38,858 nucleotides of DNA from Halalkalibacterium ligniniphilum (lineage in GTDB: Bacteria > Bacillota > Bacilli > Bacillales > Bacillaceae_D): assembly GCF_000334155.1 (NCBI RefSeq), contig NZ_ANNK01000040.1:1-38858 (forward strand). Direction: 5' to 3'. Positions 1 to 10,542 of this stretch are shown here, in pieces. The position numbers and the translations under genes were made by a program. Positions within the stretch are counted from its first letter, which is position 1, and the number at the start of each line of letters is the position of its first letter. The notes under the pieces were generated by a model, which was not told the origin of the DNA, did not search any database, and saw only the letters and a list, made by a program, of their open reading frames with translations.

Positions 1-182
1 CGGGGGTTGGAGAGTTGTGTAAACTACAAGTATTACTTTATCTTGGTAGTACATTAGCGAACTAAAGTGAAGTTGTGAAGCTTAACATAACAAAACATGA
101 AACCAGCTCTAAACCGCATCATAAAGCTAGCGCACAACATAAAACAAAGCAACAAACAATAATTCTTTTACGATAATGAACG

Positions 183-207
183 ATCAGCTATGCTAGAGAT
201 AGCTGAT
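183..207 (+). promoter_or_regulatory. Perfect hairpin directly before the hisZ ribosome-binding site
   Basis: ATCAGCTAT (183-191) and ATAGCTGAT (199-207) are a perfect 9-base inverted repeat around a 7-base loop. The right arm abuts the AAGGAG ribosome-binding site (208-213) of hisZ. As RNA it would be a stem touching the Shine-Dalgarno sequence; as DNA it could be a repressor operator. No T-box or His-rich leader peptide is visible in the 218 bases available upstream. The structure is seen; its role is inferred. Confidence 0.5.
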
Positions 208-218
208 AAGGAGTTGAA

Positions 219-1409
219 ATGATGTCAAAGCCATTTATGTTTGAGAAGCCATCTGGAATGAGGGACACCCTTCCCGATCTCTATCAAACGAAAAAAGCGA
301 TTCGCGAACAAATGGAAGAAGAAATTCGCCTTTGGGGCTATGAAGCGATTGAAACACCAACGCTTGAATATTACGACACAGTCGGTGTGGCCTCTGCCAT
401 ATTAGATCAGCAGCTATTTAAGCTGTTAGACCAGCAAGGAAACACCCTTGTTCTTCGCCCTGATATGACGGCGCCGATTGCCCGTTTAGTCGCATCAAGC
501 TTAAAGGACCGGGCCTATCCATTGCGCCTTGCTTATACGTCAAACGTCTACCGTGCCCAGCAAAATGAAGGCGGAAAGCCAGCCGAATTTGAGCAGCTTG
601 GTGTCGAGCTTATTGGCGATGGCACATCCAGTGCCGACGGGGAAGTGATTGCCCTGATGGTCGCCGCCCTTAAACGAGCAGGACTTAAAACCTTTAAAGT
701 TGCGATTGGACACGTTGGCTACGTGAATGCACTGCTCCTTGATGTGGTCGGTAACGAAGAGCGTGCCGAAGGTCTTCGCCGCTTTCTATATGAAAAGAAC
801 TATGTTGGCTACCGTGAGCATGTAAAAGGCTTAAATTTATCTTCCATTGATAAAAGCCGTCTCCTTAGCTTATTAAAATTACGAGGTGGACGACAAGCCA
901 TCGACGATGCGGCCTCACTGATTCAAACCGCGGAAGGTGAAGTGGTGCTGAATGAAATGACCAAGCTGTGGGACGTCCTTGAAAGCTACGGCGTCGCTGA
1001 TTATGTGAAGCTTGATTTAAACCTTGTTCTTCATATGAGCTATTACACAGGTGTCGTTTTCGAAGGCTATGGAAATCGCCTCGGTGTGCCTCTCTGTAGT
1101 GGAGGACGCTACGATGATTTGCTGACAAAATTTGAGCGACCAGCCCAAGCGACAGGATTTGGTGTTCGCCTTGACCTACTGGCAGAAGCCATTGGGGAGA
1201 AGCCAATTGAGCAAAAACAAACGTGCATTATGTTCAGCAATGAACGTCGGGATGAAGCGGTGGCGCTTGCGTCGGAAAAACGGCGAGATGGGATCGCTGT
1301 TGTGTTGCAGGATATTTCTGGAGTGACCGATCTTGATTCCATGTCGGATCAGTATGGAGAGGTCATCTATTGCATTGGAAAAGCGGGAAAAGGAGGTGCG
1401 TCTGAATGA
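219..1409 (+). CDS. hisZ: ATP phosphoribosyltransferase regulatory subunit HisZ
   Basis: HisZ is the histidyl-tRNA-synthetase-like partner that short-form HisG needs for activity and histidine feedback; together they catalyse the first step of histidine synthesis in the cytoplasm. The 396-residue protein has the class II synthetase-like fold signatures: an N-terminal PSGMRD segment (residues 11-16), RPDMT (80-84) and a motif-2-like YRAQQN...EFEQLG stretch near residues 112-128. The length fits HisZ, which lacks the C-terminal anticodon domain of true HisS. Two ATG codons lie in tandem (219, 222) behind AAGGAG at 208-213; either could be used. It is the first gene of the his operon and overlaps hisG by four bases. 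Confidence 0.95.
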   Translation: MMSKPFMFEKPSGMRDTLPDLYQTKKAIREQMEEEIRLWGYEAIETPTLEYYDTVGVASAILDQQLFKLLDQQGNTLVLRPDMTAPIARLVASSLKDRAYPLRLAYTSNVYRAQQNEGGKPAEFEQLGVELIGDGTSSADGEVIALMVAALKRAGLKTFKVAIGHVGYVNALLLDVVGNEERAEGLRRFLYEKNYVGYREHVKGLNLSSIDKSRLLSLLKLRGGRQAIDDAASLIQTAEGEVVLNEMTKLWDVLESYGVADYVKLDLNLVLHMSYYTGVVFEGYGNRLGVPLCSGGRYDDLLTKFERPAQATGFGVRLDLLAEAIGEKPIEQKQTCIMFSNERRDEAVALASEKRRDGIAVVLQDISGVTDLDSMSDQYGEVIYCIGKAGKGGASE

Positions 1410-2041
1410 GCACATTAACGGTTGCCATGCCGAAGGGCCGAATTTTTGAAGAAGCCGTTGAGCTCCTGCGAAAGGCAGGCTACAATCTTCCAGCCGAATT
1501 TGATGATTCGCGAAAGCTGATAGTCGATGTTCCAGAAGAGGATATGCGCTTTATTTTAGCGAAGCCTATGGACGTACCGACCTACGTCGAGCATGGCGTT
1601 GCCGATGTAGGTGTTGCGGGAAAAGACGTGATGATCGAAGAGGAACGGGATGTGTACGAAGTTCTAGATTTAAAAATTAGCGAATGCTATTTAGCGGTTG
1701 CTGGCTTACCTGGCTATAAAAAAGGGGAGATCAACCCGAAGGTCGCTTCCAAATATCCGAACCTTGCAACCCGTTATTTTAAAGAGCAAGGGGAGCAAGT
1801 GGAGATCATCAAGTTGAATGGCTCGATTGAGCTCGCCCCGTTAATCGGCTTAGCCGATCGGATTGTGGATATTGTATCAACGGGTCGGACACTGGCAGAA
1901 AACGGACTTGTGGAGCTTGAGACGATTGTTCCAATTACGTCGCGGCTGATTGTCAACCCGGTGAGCTATCGCATGAAGGATGAGCGGATTGACCAAATGG
2001 TGGAACGCCTTTCTGCCGTGATCGAGGGGGAGCCTGTATGA
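1406..2041 (+). CDS. hisG: ATP phosphoribosyltransferase catalytic subunit HisG (short form)
   Basis: HisG condenses ATP and PRPP to phosphoribosyl-ATP, committing carbon to histidine. The 211-residue length marks the short form, which lacks the C-terminal regulatory domain and therefore depends on HisZ encoded just upstream. The start MPKGRI (residues 8-13) and the PRPP-binding segment DIVSTGRTL near residues 155-163 are typical. The ATG overlaps the hisZ stop (ATGA) and the gene overlaps hisD by four bases, so translation is probably coupled through hisZ-hisG-hisD. Confidence 0.96.
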   Translation: MSTLTVAMPKGRIFEEAVELLRKAGYNLPAEFDDSRKLIVDVPEEDMRFILAKPMDVPTYVEHGVADVGVAGKDVMIEEERDVYEVLDLKISECYLAVAGLPGYKKGEINPKVASKYPNLATRYFKEQGEQVEIIKLNGSIELAPLIGLADRIVDIVSTGRTLAENGLVELETIVPITSRLIVNPVSYRMKDERIDQMVERLSAVIEGEPV

Positions 2042-3312
2042 AAATTTTAAGCGTTGATGCGAACGTAAGCATTAAAAGGGACCTTGATACAGGAACAGAG
2101 ATGCAGCGTGATGCCGTGGATAACATCATTGCCCAAGTGAAGGAGCAAGGCGATAAAGCACTTTTTTCCTTAACGAAGCAGTTTGATGGGGCACAATTAA
2201 CGGATCTCCGTGTGCAGGAATCTGAAATCAATGGGGCATATGAGCAAATTGATGAAACGGTACTTGAAGCGATTCGTGAAGCAATCGATAACATTCGTGA
2301 CTTTCATCAACGGCAAAAGCGCCAGTCCTGGCTCACAACAAAAGAGGATGGGACGATTCTTGGACAAAAAATAACACCCCTTGATTCTGTCGGGGTCTAC
2401 GTCCCTGGTGGAAAGGCAGCATATCCGTCCTCCATTATGATGAATGTCATTCCAGCACAAGTCGCCGGTGTGAAAAAGATCATCATGGTTTCACCACCAC
2501 AAGCAGATGGAAGCCTTCCTGCCGGTGTTCTTGTTACGGCGAAGGAGCTTGGCGTCGAGACGGTGTTGAAGGTTGGTGGCGCCCAAGCGATCGCTGCCCT
2601 CGCTTATGGCACGGAAACCGTTCCTGCTGTCGACAAAATTACCGGTCCAGGGAATATTTTCGTTGCCCTTGCAAAGCGTGCCGTCTTCGGTCATGTGGAC
2701 ATTGACATGATTGCTGGACCAAGTGAGATTGTCGTCCTTGCTGATGAAAAAGCGAATCCTCGCTATATTGCGGCAGACTTACTCTCACAAGCTGAGCATG
2801 ATGAGCTTGCCTCTGCTGTGCTCGTTACACCCTCTCGCCCGCTTGCAGAGCAAGTTGCCCGCGAAGTGGAGAAGCAGCTTGCAACGCTGCCGCGAAAAGA
2901 GATTGCAGGCGCATCGATTCGCGATTATGGCGTCATTTATGTTGCTGATTCAATCGATCAGGCCATTAATGTCGTCAATGAGCTCGCCCCAGAGCATCTT
3001 GAAATTTTAACCGAGGAGCCAATGACGTACATCGGTCGGATCCGCCATGCAGGTGCGATTTTTGTTGGACCTTATAGCTCCGAGCCTGTTGGTGACTATT
3101 TCGCTGGGCCAAATCACGTGTTGCCGACGAATGGAACGGCACGTTTTTCAAGCCCGCTAAATGTGGATGACTTTACGAAAAAATCTAGCATCATTTCTTA
3201 TAGCAAGCAGGCCCTTCTTGAAAATGGAACAAAAATTACAGCCCTCGCTAGACTCGAAGGATTAGAGGCGCATGCGCGAGCGATTGACGTACGATTGGAG
3301 GATGAAAAATGA
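2038..3312 (+). CDS. hisD: Histidinol dehydrogenase HisD
   Basis: HisD oxidises L-histidinol to L-histidine in two NAD-dependent steps, the last two of the pathway. The 424-residue protein is full length. Seen are the [13 protein letters not shown] nucleotide-binding region, KITGPGN, the zinc ligands Q251 and H254 in LSQAEHDE, the [16 protein letters not shown] active-site block, and the C-terminal [11 protein letters not shown], where the last zinc-binding histidine lies. Four-base overlaps join it to hisG and hisB. Confidence 0.97.
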   Translation: MKILSVDANVSIKRDLDTGTEMQRDAVDNIIAQVKEQGDKALFSLTKQFDGAQLTDLRVQESEINGAYEQIDETVLEAIREAIDNIRDFHQRQKRQSWLTTKEDGTILGQKITPLDSVGVYVPGGKAAYPSSIMMNVIPAQVAGVKKIIMVSPPQADGSLPAGVLVTAKELGVETVLKVGGAQAIAALAYGTETVPAVDKITGPGNIFVALAKRAVFGHVDIDMIAGPSEIVVLADEKANPRYIAADLLSQAEHDELASAVLVTPSRPLAEQVAREVEKQLATLPRKEIAGASIRDYGVIYVADSIDQAINVVNELAPEHLEILTEEPMTYIGRIRHAGAIFVGPYSSEPVGDYFAGPNHVLPTNGTARFSSPLNVDDFTKKSSIISYSKQALLENGTKITALARLEGLEAHARAIDVRLEDEK

Positions 3313-3899
3313 CAGAACGGAAAGCAAGCATTGAACGGAACACGGGTGAAACGCAAATCAAGCTCGAATTTGCCATCGATGGTGAAGGGAAAGCAAACCT
3401 AAAAACAGGCGTCCCTTTTATGACTCATATGCTTGATTTGTTTACAAAGCACGGTCATTTTGATTTAACAATTGACGCAGCTGGTGATATAGAGGTTGAT
3501 GATCACCACACAACGGAAGATATAGGTATTTGTCTTGGGATTGCATTAAAGGATGCCCTTGGTGATAAAAAAGGGATTCGCCGCTATGGAAATGCCTTTG
3601 TGCCAATGGATGAAACCCTTGCTCAGGTCGTTGTCGATTTAAGCAATCGTCCACACTTGGAATTCCGCGCAGAGCTGCCAAGCCAAAAGGTCGGGACCTT
3701 TGATACAGAGCTCGTTCATGAATTTTTATGGAAGCTAGCAATTGAAGCACGGATGAACTTGCATGTCATTGTTCACTATGGTCACAATACGCACCACATC
3801 ATTGAGGCCATTTTCAAGGCGCTCGCCCGTGCTCTTGATGAAGCAACAGGGATCGACGAGCGGGTGAAAGGCATCCCTTCCACGAAAGGAATGTTGTAG
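3309..3899 (+). CDS. hisB: Imidazoleglycerol-phosphate dehydratase HisB
   Basis: This Mn-dependent dehydratase converts imidazoleglycerol phosphate to imidazoleacetol phosphate. At 196 residues it is the single-function form, without the histidinol-phosphatase domain found in E. coli HisB. The metal-binding [10 protein letters not shown] motif is near residues 64-73 and a second histidine cluster (HYGHNTHH) is near 157-164. It starts with ATG overlapping the hisD stop and is followed after one base by hisH. No histidinol phosphatase or HisC gene lies in the operon, so those steps must be encoded elsewhere. Confidence 0.97.
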   Translation: MTERKASIERNTGETQIKLEFAIDGEGKANLKTGVPFMTHMLDLFTKHGHFDLTIDAAGDIEVDDHHTTEDIGICLGIALKDALGDKKGIRRYGNAFVPMDETLAQVVVDLSNRPHLEFRAELPSQKVGTFDTELVHEFLWKLAIEARMNLHVIVHYGHNTHHIIEAIFKALARALDEATGIDERVKGIPSTKGML

Positions 3900-3900
3900 C

Positions 3901-4545
3901 ATGATTGGGATCATCGATTATGGAATGGGAAATCTTCATAGCGTCAGCAAAGCTCTTGAGCGACTAGACTTTGACTATTTCATCTCTGAAAAGGTTGAGG
4001 AGCTTAAGAAAGCGGACGGCTTGATTTTACCAGGCGTTGGCTCCTTTCGTGATGCAATGACGATTTTAAATGAAAAGGGCTTAACAGCCTTTATGAAAGG
4101 CTGGGCGGAGGAAGGGAAGCCGCTGTTAGGCATTTGTCTTGGCATGCAGCTGCTGTTTGAAGAGAGTGAGGAGAACGGGCAAACAGAGGGTCTTGCGTTG
4201 CTTCAAGGTCATGTGAAACGGTTCTCAGGCGTTGCAGAGGATGGGACGAGCTACAAGGTTCCTCATATGGGCTGGAACCGCTTGGCATTTTTGCAAAGCG
4301 ATCACCCGCTTTTGCAAGGGGTCGAGGAAGGCCATGTTTACTTTGTTCATTCATACGTGGTGAAAACAGAAGCAACCGATGTTCTCCTTGCCACAAGCTC
4401 TTACTATGAAACCGTTCCTGCTGTCGTTGGTAAAAGCAACGTACTAGGAACGCAATTTCACCCAGAAAAAAGCAGTGATGTAGGGATGAGTATTTTGCGG
4501 AATTATGGTGCGATTGTGGAAAAAGGGGTGAAGGCGCGTGGCTAA
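3901..4545 (+). CDS. hisH: Imidazole glycerol phosphate synthase glutaminase subunit HisH
   Basis: HisH is a class I glutamine amidotransferase that delivers ammonia to HisF. The catalytic triad is visible: nucleophile C79 in GICLGMQ, with H187 and E189 in QFHPEKS. Length is 214 residues. It starts one base after hisB and its 3' end overlaps the GTG of hisA by eight bases. Confidence 0.97.
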   Translation: MIGIIDYGMGNLHSVSKALERLDFDYFISEKVEELKKADGLILPGVGSFRDAMTILNEKGLTAFMKGWAEEGKPLLGICLGMQLLFEESEENGQTEGLALLQGHVKRFSGVAEDGTSYKVPHMGWNRLAFLQSDHPLLQGVEEGHVYFVHSYVVKTEATDVLLATSSYYETVPAVVGKSNVLGTQFHPEKSSDVGMSILRNYGAIVEKGVKARG

Positions 4546-5269
4546 TTTCATTATTTATCCAGCGATTGATATGCGTGATGGGAAATGTGTCCGTCTCGTT
4601 CAAGGGGACTATGACCAGGAAACGGTCTACGGAGATTCTCCATTTCATATGGCGAAGACGTTCGCAGAGCAAGGCGCTGAATGGATTCATATGGTTGACC
4701 TTGACGGGGCGAAGGCGAAGGAACGGGTGAACCATGAGCATGTCATTCGTGTTGCTAAAGAGCTTGATGTTTTCGTCCAGGTTGGCGGAGGTATTCGTAC
4801 AGCTGAGGACATTGCCTACTACTTAGAGCGTGGTGTGGATCGTGTTATTCTTGGAAGTGTGGCGGTAAACGACCCGGATTTTACAAAAGAGATGCTTGCA
4901 AAATATGGTGGCGAAAAAATTGCGATTGGCTTAGATGCCCGTGATGGCTATGTGGCAACGGAAGGCTGGCTTGAAACTTCCTCGGTGAAGGCTGAAACGT
5001 TAGGGCGAGAGCTCGCAAGCCATGGGGCTGAAGTGTTCATTTTTACAGACATTTCCCGTGATGGCATGCTGACAGGTCCAAATACGGAAGCGATCGCAAG
5101 TCTTGCAGAAGCAACAGGGAAGCAGGTCATTGCATCTGGTGGAGTGAGTTCTCTAGCGGATCTTTCTGAGTTGCGCCAAGAACAACAAAAAGGGGTTGCT
5201 GGTGCAATTGTCGGCAAGGCACTCTACACGAATCAATTTACGCTCAAAGACGCATTGGAGGGGAAATAG
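4538..5269 (+). CDS. hisA: ProFAR isomerase HisA
   Basis: HisA is the (beta/alpha)8-barrel isomerase that opens the aminoaldose ring of ProFAR to give the ketose PRFAR. The two catalytic aspartates are present: D11 in YPAIDMRDG and D133 in GLDARDG. The phosphate-binding loops VGGGIR and ASGGVSS are also visible. The start is GTG inside the end of hisH, behind an AAAAGGGGTG purine stretch; translation is probably coupled to hisH. Length is 243 residues. Confidence 0.96.
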   Translation: MANFIIYPAIDMRDGKCVRLVQGDYDQETVYGDSPFHMAKTFAEQGAEWIHMVDLDGAKAKERVNHEHVIRVAKELDVFVQVGGGIRTAEDIAYYLERGVDRVILGSVAVNDPDFTKEMLAKYGGEKIAIGLDARDGYVATEGWLETSSVKAETLGRELASHGAEVFIFTDISRDGMLTGPNTEAIASLAEATGKQVIASGGVSSLADLSELRQEQQKGVAGAIVGKALYTNQFTLKDALEGK

Positions 5270-6028
5270 ATGCTGACAAAACGGATCATTCCTTGCCTTG
5301 ATGTAAAAGAGGGGCGTGTCGTCAAGGGCGTCCAGTTTGTGGATTTGCGTGATGCAGGTGACCCTGTTGAGCTTGCTGCTTTTTATGATCAGCAAGGCGC
5401 CGATGAGCTCGTCTTTCTTGACATTTCGGCTTCCCATGAAGGACGGGAGACGATGATCGATGTCGTGGAAAAGGTGGCAGGAACACTGGCGATTCCTTTT
5501 ACAGTTGGCGGCGGGATCAATTCCCTAGAAGACATGAAGCGTGTGCTCCGAGCTGGCGCAGATAAAGTGTCGTTAAATACAGCAGCAGTCCTCCGGCCGG
5601 AGCTGATTACGGAGGGGGCTGATTACTTCGGTTCTCAGTGCATGGTCGTCGCCATTGATGCAAAGTATGATGAAACGCTCGGCTCATGGCGCATTTATAC
5701 CCATGGCGGTCGTAAGCCGACAGAATGGGAAGTGCGTGAATGGGCACAGGAAGCGGTGCGTCGTGGTGCTGGGGAGATTTTACTGACGAGCATGGATCAG
5801 GATGGAGCGAAGACAGGCTTTGATGTGGCGTTAACAAAAGCAGTGAGCGAGGCAGTACCGGTACCAGTCATTGCCTCTGGAGGTGCTGGAGCCAAGGAGG
5901 ATTTTGCGGAAGTGTTTAAGGAAGCAAGAGCGGATGCGGCTCTTGCGGCTTCAATCTTTCATTATAAAGAAACGTCCGTCGAAGAAGTGAAGACGTACTT
6001 AAAAGAAGAGGGGGTCGAGATTCGATGA
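5270..6028 (+). CDS. hisF: Imidazole glycerol phosphate synthase cyclase subunit HisF
   Basis: HisF uses ammonia from HisH to cyclise PRFAR into imidazole glycerol phosphate and AICAR, linking histidine and purine synthesis. The 252-residue barrel keeps both catalytic aspartates, D11 ([13 protein letters not shown]) and D130 (AIDAKYD), and the phosphate loops VGGGI and SGGAGA. It follows hisA without a gap, with GGAGGGG just before the ATG, and overlaps hisI by four bases. HisA and HisF are homologous half-barrel duplications, as is normal. Confidence 0.97.
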   Translation: MLTKRIIPCLDVKEGRVVKGVQFVDLRDAGDPVELAAFYDQQGADELVFLDISASHEGRETMIDVVEKVAGTLAIPFTVGGGINSLEDMKRVLRAGADKVSLNTAAVLRPELITEGADYFGSQCMVVAIDAKYDETLGSWRIYTHGGRKPTEWEVREWAQEAVRRGAGEILLTSMDQDGAKTGFDVALTKAVSEAVPVPVIASGGAGAKEDFAEVFKEARADAALAASIFHYKETSVEEVKTYLKEEGVEIR

Positions 6029-6648
6029 ACCTTGACACACTTAAATTTGATGATAAAGGGCTGATTGCAGCGGTCGTTCAGGATGCAGGAAGCAAAGAGG
6101 TTTTGACGGTTGCCTACATGAACGAGGAGTCATTGAAAAAGTCGATTGAGACGAAAGAGACGTGGTTCTATAGCCGTTCCCGTCAGGAGCTTTGGCATAA
6201 GGGAGAAACATCAGGTAACACCCAAAAAATCGTCGACATTCGCTTTGACTGTGATGCTGATGCCCTTGTCGTTCTTGTTGAGCCGGCAGGACCTGCTTGT
6301 CATACGGGAAGCTACAGCTGCTTTTCTGAATCGCTTTTCGGTGAGAAGGCTGTCACGAAAAAAGACCGTTTTGCAATTATAAACCTTCTTGAACAGACGA
6401 TTGCAGAGCGTGAGGCAGAGCGACCAGAGGGTGCGTATACGACGTATTTATTTGAAAAAGGTGTCGATAAAATTTTAAAAAAGGTTGGCGAAGAAGCAGG
6501 TGAAGTGATCATCGCGGCGAAAAACCGCGATCATGAAGAGCTGAAATGGGAAGTTGCCGACTTACTCTACCATGTGCTGGTACTCCTTCGTGAACAGAAG
6601 CTTCCCCTTGATGAGGTGCTGAAGGTTTTAGAGGAACGCCATAAATAA
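6025..6648 (+). CDS. hisI: Bifunctional PR-AMP cyclohydrolase / PR-ATP pyrophosphatase HisIE
   Basis: This fusion carries out steps 2 and 3 of histidine synthesis. The N-terminal cyclohydrolase (about 1-115) shows zinc ligands C76, C92 and C99 in the FDCDAD and CHTGSYSC motifs. The C-terminal MazG-like pyrophosphohydrolase (about 118-207) shows the acidic GEEAGEVI and [12 protein letters not shown] helices. At 207 residues it has the usual fused length. It is the last gene of the operon, overlaps hisF by four bases and is followed seven bases later by a terminator. Confidence 0.97.
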   Translation: MNLDTLKFDDKGLIAAVVQDAGSKEVLTVAYMNEESLKKSIETKETWFYSRSRQELWHKGETSGNTQKIVDIRFDCDADALVVLVEPAGPACHTGSYSCFSESLFGEKAVTKKDRFAIINLLEQTIAEREAERPEGAYTTYLFEKGVDKILKKVGEEAGEVIIAAKNRDHEELKWEVADLLYHVLVLLREQKLPLDEVLKVLEERHK

Positions 6649-6654
6649 TCAAGT

Positions 6655-6688
6655 GGGTCTGACCGTTTCCTCGGTCGACCCTTTTTTT
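6655..6688 (+). terminator. his operon terminator
   Basis: GGGTC-T-GACCG (6655-6665) pairs with CGGTCGACCC (6672-6681) around a short TTTCCT loop, leaving one bulged T, and a run of seven T follows. It lies seven bases after the hisIE stop: a standard intrinsic terminator closing the operon. Confidence 0.9.
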
Positions 6689-6771
6689 CATACGTTAGGT
6701 AAGGATAAATGACGGACGGAAACAAAGGCTTTCACTATGGAGGACTTGGCGAAAAGCCAAGCTTTTCTAAC

Positions 6772-6922
6772 CTTTCAGGGAGTTGAGAGCTTGTCACCTT
6801 TGAAATGGACACAGGTTCCTTTATATGTGAAAAAAGATACGTTTGTATGGTAAAAGAGGACGGAGGAGCCGCTATTTGCAGAAAATATAAATGATTAATG
6901 GGAGTGTTGACGAAATAAGCGC
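6772..6922. repeat. Post-terminator dispersed repeat, copy A
   Basis: These 151 bases have a diverged second copy at 24759-24910 in the same orientation. By eye the first 84 bases differ at about 8 positions; the rest is more diverged but keeps blocks such as TTGCAGAAAATAT and AAATAAGCGC. Both copies begin roughly 70-85 bases after the T-run of an operon terminator (hisIE here, eno there). A 6-base-stem hairpin (CTTGGC/GCCAAG, 6745-6761) precedes this copy only. On the minus strand both copies have a short open stretch with similar residues, but there is no coherent gene. Function unknown. Confidence 0.7.
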
Positions 6923-7118
6923 ACCTGAGTACGTATGGGTTAAAATCAAGAGCGCTTTCACGCAAATAGAGGATGACATGTCTGTTAAAAAAGCAAATTT
7001 CAAGTGGGAAGAGCGAGTCGCTTATGCAGATTTGATTGAAGAGGAGCAAAGCTGTATTAGTGAAATGAAGAACCTCCTTTCGTTAGTGGAGGGTCTTGTG
7101 AATTTTCTCCCATTCTAA
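6891..7118 (+). CDS. Possible small hypothetical protein (75 aa), doubtful
   Basis: An open frame begins inside repeat copy A and runs into unique sequence. The downstream part is acidic and helix-like (KWEERVAYADLIEEEQSC...). I recognise no family and see no good ribosome-binding site before the ATG; an internal ATG at 6978 gives 46 residues, also without a clear site. The 625-base gap 6649-7273 otherwise holds only the his terminator, the repeat and a candidate promoter for the next gene. It could equally be a decayed gene tail or chance. Confidence 0.2.
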   Translation: MINGSVDEISAPEYVWVKIKSAFTQIEDDMSVKKANFKWEERVAYADLIEEEQSCISEMKNLLSLVEGLVNFLPF

Positions 7119-7203
7119 GTAATAAATAAGCGATTCATGCACGTTTTTTGCAAAGGCTGCTCTTTCTTTTTTTGGCTTGATGCAACTTTTTGTAGAAAAG
7201 TGT

Positions 7204-7234
7204 CTGACAACATGAGCAATGAATGTAGTATAAT
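7204..7234 (+). promoter_or_regulatory. Candidate promoter of the TPR gene
   Basis: TATAAT at 7229-7234 is a perfect -10. The best -35 is CTGACA at 7204-7209, with a long 19-base spacer. It would start transcription near 7241, about 33 bases before the TPR gene. Confidence 0.45.
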
Positions 7235-7273
7235 GGGAAGTAATGTTGGAAAGTTGGAGGGAATACAGACTTC

Positions 7274-8335
7274 ATGGATGTAACCTATGAGCCGAAAAAG
7301 CAAAACATTATCCCGTTTTTTCAAAGTGGAGACTATTTTTTTCATCGGGGTGTCATTGCCTACAGAAAAAATCACTTGCAACGGGCAGTGAAGTTGCTTG
7401 AGAGAGCGGTTAAATTAACGGAACAAGAGCCTGTTTTTCATATACAGCTTGCGGCCGTCTTAGCGGAGATGGGCCAATACGAGCGTTCAAATGAAATTCT
7501 CGAAGCGGTGCTTGAGGAGCTTGATAAAGAACAAAGCGAATGCTATTTTTTTATGGCCAATAATTATGCCTACTTGGGGCTTTTTGAAAAAGCAGAGCGT
7601 GCTGCACAAACGTATCTTTCCCTTTGTCCTGATGGGGATTTCGCCAATGATACGAATGATTTGCTTGAGCTATTAACATTTGAAAAGGAAGAGGAAGACG
7701 AAGAATGGGAGCTGTCTGAACCGGAATCCGATCAGTATCTTTTACAGCACGAAAAAGCACGGCATTTACTTAAAGAAGGATTTGTGGAAGACGCAATTCC
7801 GGTTTTGCAAGCGATCATTGAAGAGCACCCCACCTGCTGGGCGGCTCATAATCGTTTGGCAGAAGCGCTGTTTCGATTAGGGGACGAGTCTGCTTTTGAC
7901 GTCTGTGAATCGATTTTAGAAAACGACCGGGGAAACCTTTTTGCCTTATGTAATTTAGCTGTTTTCTTTACGAAGATGGATCGCTTCGCTGAAGCACGTC
8001 CATTTATTGAAGCGATTCGTAGCGTTCATCCCCTTGATTTAGAGCACCGCTTAAAGCTTGCGCAAGTGCTTTGTACCGTAGGTGAATACGAGGAAGCTTA
8101 TGAGCGGCTGCGTGATCTAGAAAAAACGAGCATTGGACAAAACAGAGAACGCTTAACATGCTTTGGGGTTTCGGCGTATCATTTAGATAAGGAAGCAAAA
8201 GCGCTTCAAAATTGGAAGAAGGCAGCAAAGCTTGGAAGTCGGCGTGCTGCTGATTTATATGCCCTAAGCATGGTTGATGTGCTGCGTAAGCATGAGGTCA
8301 CTTATGACCTGTGGGAAGATGAAGCAGATTATTAG
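7274..8335 (+). CDS. Tetratricopeptide-repeat protein, YvcD-like
   Basis: This 353-residue soluble protein is built of helical TPR units. Repeats are recognisable at about 18-50 (GDYFFHRGVIAYRKN...), 53-86, 89-120, 163-196 (ARHLLKEGFVEDAIPVLQAI) and 250-300, with a very acidic linker near 137-150 (FEKEEEDEEWE). TPRs are protein-binding scaffolds; no enzyme motif is seen. Its place between the his operon and trxB matches B. subtilis YvcD, but cwlO, which I recall lying near trxB in B. subtilis, is absent. GGAGG at 7256-7260 is 13 bases from the ATG, a long spacing. The partner is unknown. Confidence 0.8.
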   Translation: MDVTYEPKKQNIIPFFQSGDYFFHRGVIAYRKNHLQRAVKLLERAVKLTEQEPVFHIQLAAVLAEMGQYERSNEILEAVLEELDKEQSECYFFMANNYAYLGLFEKAERAAQTYLSLCPDGDFANDTNDLLELLTFEKEEEDEEWELSEPESDQYLLQHEKARHLLKEGFVEDAIPVLQAIIEEHPTCWAAHNRLAEALFRLGDESAFDVCESILENDRGNLFALCNLAVFFTKMDRFAEARPFIEAIRSVHPLDLEHRLKLAQVLCTVGEYEEAYERLRDLEKTSIGQNRERLTCFGVSAYHLDKEAKALQNWKKAAKLGSRRAADLYALSMVDVLRKHEVTYDLWEDEADY

Positions 8336-8409
8336 ACATTGGGAAGAATATTTTTTACGATAATTAGTGAACTTAATGAAATAGTGGTTAGTATAGATTG
8401 GGTAAATGA

Positions 8410-9375
<966 letters not shown>

Positions 9376-9484
9376 GGGTAAATATAGGAAAAACGTAATT
9401 CCCTTTTAACGAATTTGTAACACGTATGAAACAAAAGAAGCGTATGATAAAGATAAGTAATTGACCCCCTTTTTTATATAATTT

Positions 9485-9515
9485 GCACGGACTTCATGTC
9501 CGTGCCCTTTTTTTT
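9485..9515 (+). terminator. trxB terminator, also the intron insertion site
   Basis: GCACGGAC (9485-9492) and GTCCGTGC (9498-9505) form a perfect 8-base stem with a TTCAT loop, followed by CC and eight T. The group IIC intron 5' end begins at the very next base, which is the known target preference of that intron class. Confidence 0.93.
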
Positions 9516-10441
9516 GTGCGCCCAGCATGGGTGCAATCTATAGGGTGAGAGTCCCGAGCCGTGAAGGCAGAAGTAACATTAGCTTAACGCAAGGGTGTCC
9601 ATGGTGACGTGGAATCTGAAGGAAGCGAGCGGCGAATCTCCGGTCCGAGGAACACGAACTTCATACGAGGCTAGGTATCATTGGGTGAGTTTGCACAACA
9701 AAACAAAGCCCTTTCTGCCGAAGATGATACAGAGTAAATGAAGCGGATAGATGGAGGGAAAGATTGCACTCTTACCTGGGGAGGTCTGACTGATAAGCCA
9801 AGCACTCTTGGTAACCTATTTAGTGATAAATAGTTGAACAGTCAGAAGTTTGCAGAAGCCATCGTACCATGCATTCTAGCGTGCATGGGAAGGGCTGAAT
9901 CATAGAAGGAGAATTGGCACTTTGCGTACGCAACGTTTGATGAAGCAGAAACAGACAATCCTTCCTAATTGGAGGAAGCGGTGAATCCACGGGGGACATT
10001 AGAAGGGCGGAAAACGGTTGCCGCACAAGAAGAATGACTCATTCACGTAAAGAACTGGAGAAAAGGAGAATCCCTTTCGTTCGTTATGCAGATGACTGTA
10101 ATATTTTTGCACGCTCGAAAAGAGCCTGAGAACGTATGATGCAGAATATCACAACGTTTATCGAAACGAAACTTAAACTAAAAGTGAACCGGGAAAAAAG
10201 TGCAGTAGACAGACCATGGCGAAGAAAGTTCTTAGGCTTCACCTTCACCTTCACCTTCCATCCTGACCCCAAAATCAGAATCTCCAAACAGAGTATTCAA
10301 CGACTAAAACAACGAATACGTGAGTTAACTTCAAGAAGGAAGTCCATAAGTATGAAGGACAGGTTGGAGAAGTTAAACAGGTACTTAGTTGGATGGTTAG
10401 AATATTATCAATTCAAGTCCTCTCTTCCTTTCACATCTTAG
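9516..10441 (+). mobile_element. Group IIC intron remnant, 3'-truncated
   Basis: The 5' end GTGCGCCCAGCATGGGTG and the following AGGGTGAGAGTCCCGAGCC are the conserved start of group IIC (B. halodurans B.h.I1-like) intron RNA. About 400 bases of domain I-type ribozyme sequence follow. Then come fragments of the reverse transcriptase/maturase: the YADD box at 10085-10096, a stop at 10127-10129, and the maturase X-domain to 10441. Most of the reverse transcriptase N-terminal part is deleted. No domain V hairpin or intron 3' end is seen before the yvcI promoter, so the copy cannot splice or move. It lies exactly behind the trxB terminator, as the class prefers. Confidence 0.88.
10070..10441 (+). 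pseudogene. Group II intron reverse transcriptase/maturase fragment
   Basis: Reading in one frame gives RIPFVRYADDCNIFARSKRA, a TGA at 10127, then ERMMQNITTFIETKLKLKV...KFLGFTFTFTFH and the X-domain (RLKQRIRELTSRR, YLVGWLEYYQ). The TGA probably replaced a glycine codon. The C-terminal DNA-binding and most N-terminal reverse-transcriptase motifs are missing. A CTTCAC triplet-repeat pair at 10237-10258 has expanded a Thr-Phe dipeptide. The open part alone (10136-10441) could be mistaken for a 101-residue gene. Confidence 0.85.
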
Positions 10442-10483
10442 TCACATCTTTGCTTTCAGCCCTGCTTTTCCTCACTGAAGTAT

Positions 10484-10512
10484 TTGTGACACTGGGAAAA
10501 TGAATGTATAAT
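10484..10512 (+). promoter_or_regulatory. Promoter of the yvcI-rapZ-yvcK-whiA-crh operon
   Basis: TTGTGA (10484-10489), 17 bases, and TATAAT (10507-10512) form a good sigma-A promoter. Transcription would start near 10519, about 24 bases before yvcI. It lies just beyond the intron remnant, so the operon kept its promoter. Confidence 0.7.
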
Positions 10513-10542
10513 AAAGGTGGATAATAACGTGAGGTGAAATCG

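Noticed and set aside
4091-4741. 216-residue minus-strand frame antisense to hisH/hisA
   Set aside because: Both sense genes have full catalytic motifs; the antisense frame has no ribosome-binding site or recognisable domain.
6735-7049. 104-residue minus-strand frame, similar to part of the minus-strand frame at 24635-24862
   Set aside because: The similarity comes from the shared DNA repeat; frames differ outside it and neither has a site or domain. Kept as a DNA repeat.
10136-10441. 101-residue plus-strand frame as an independent gene
   Set aside because: It is the maturase X-domain continuing in frame from the YADD segment across a stop codon; no ribosome-binding site precedes its ATG.
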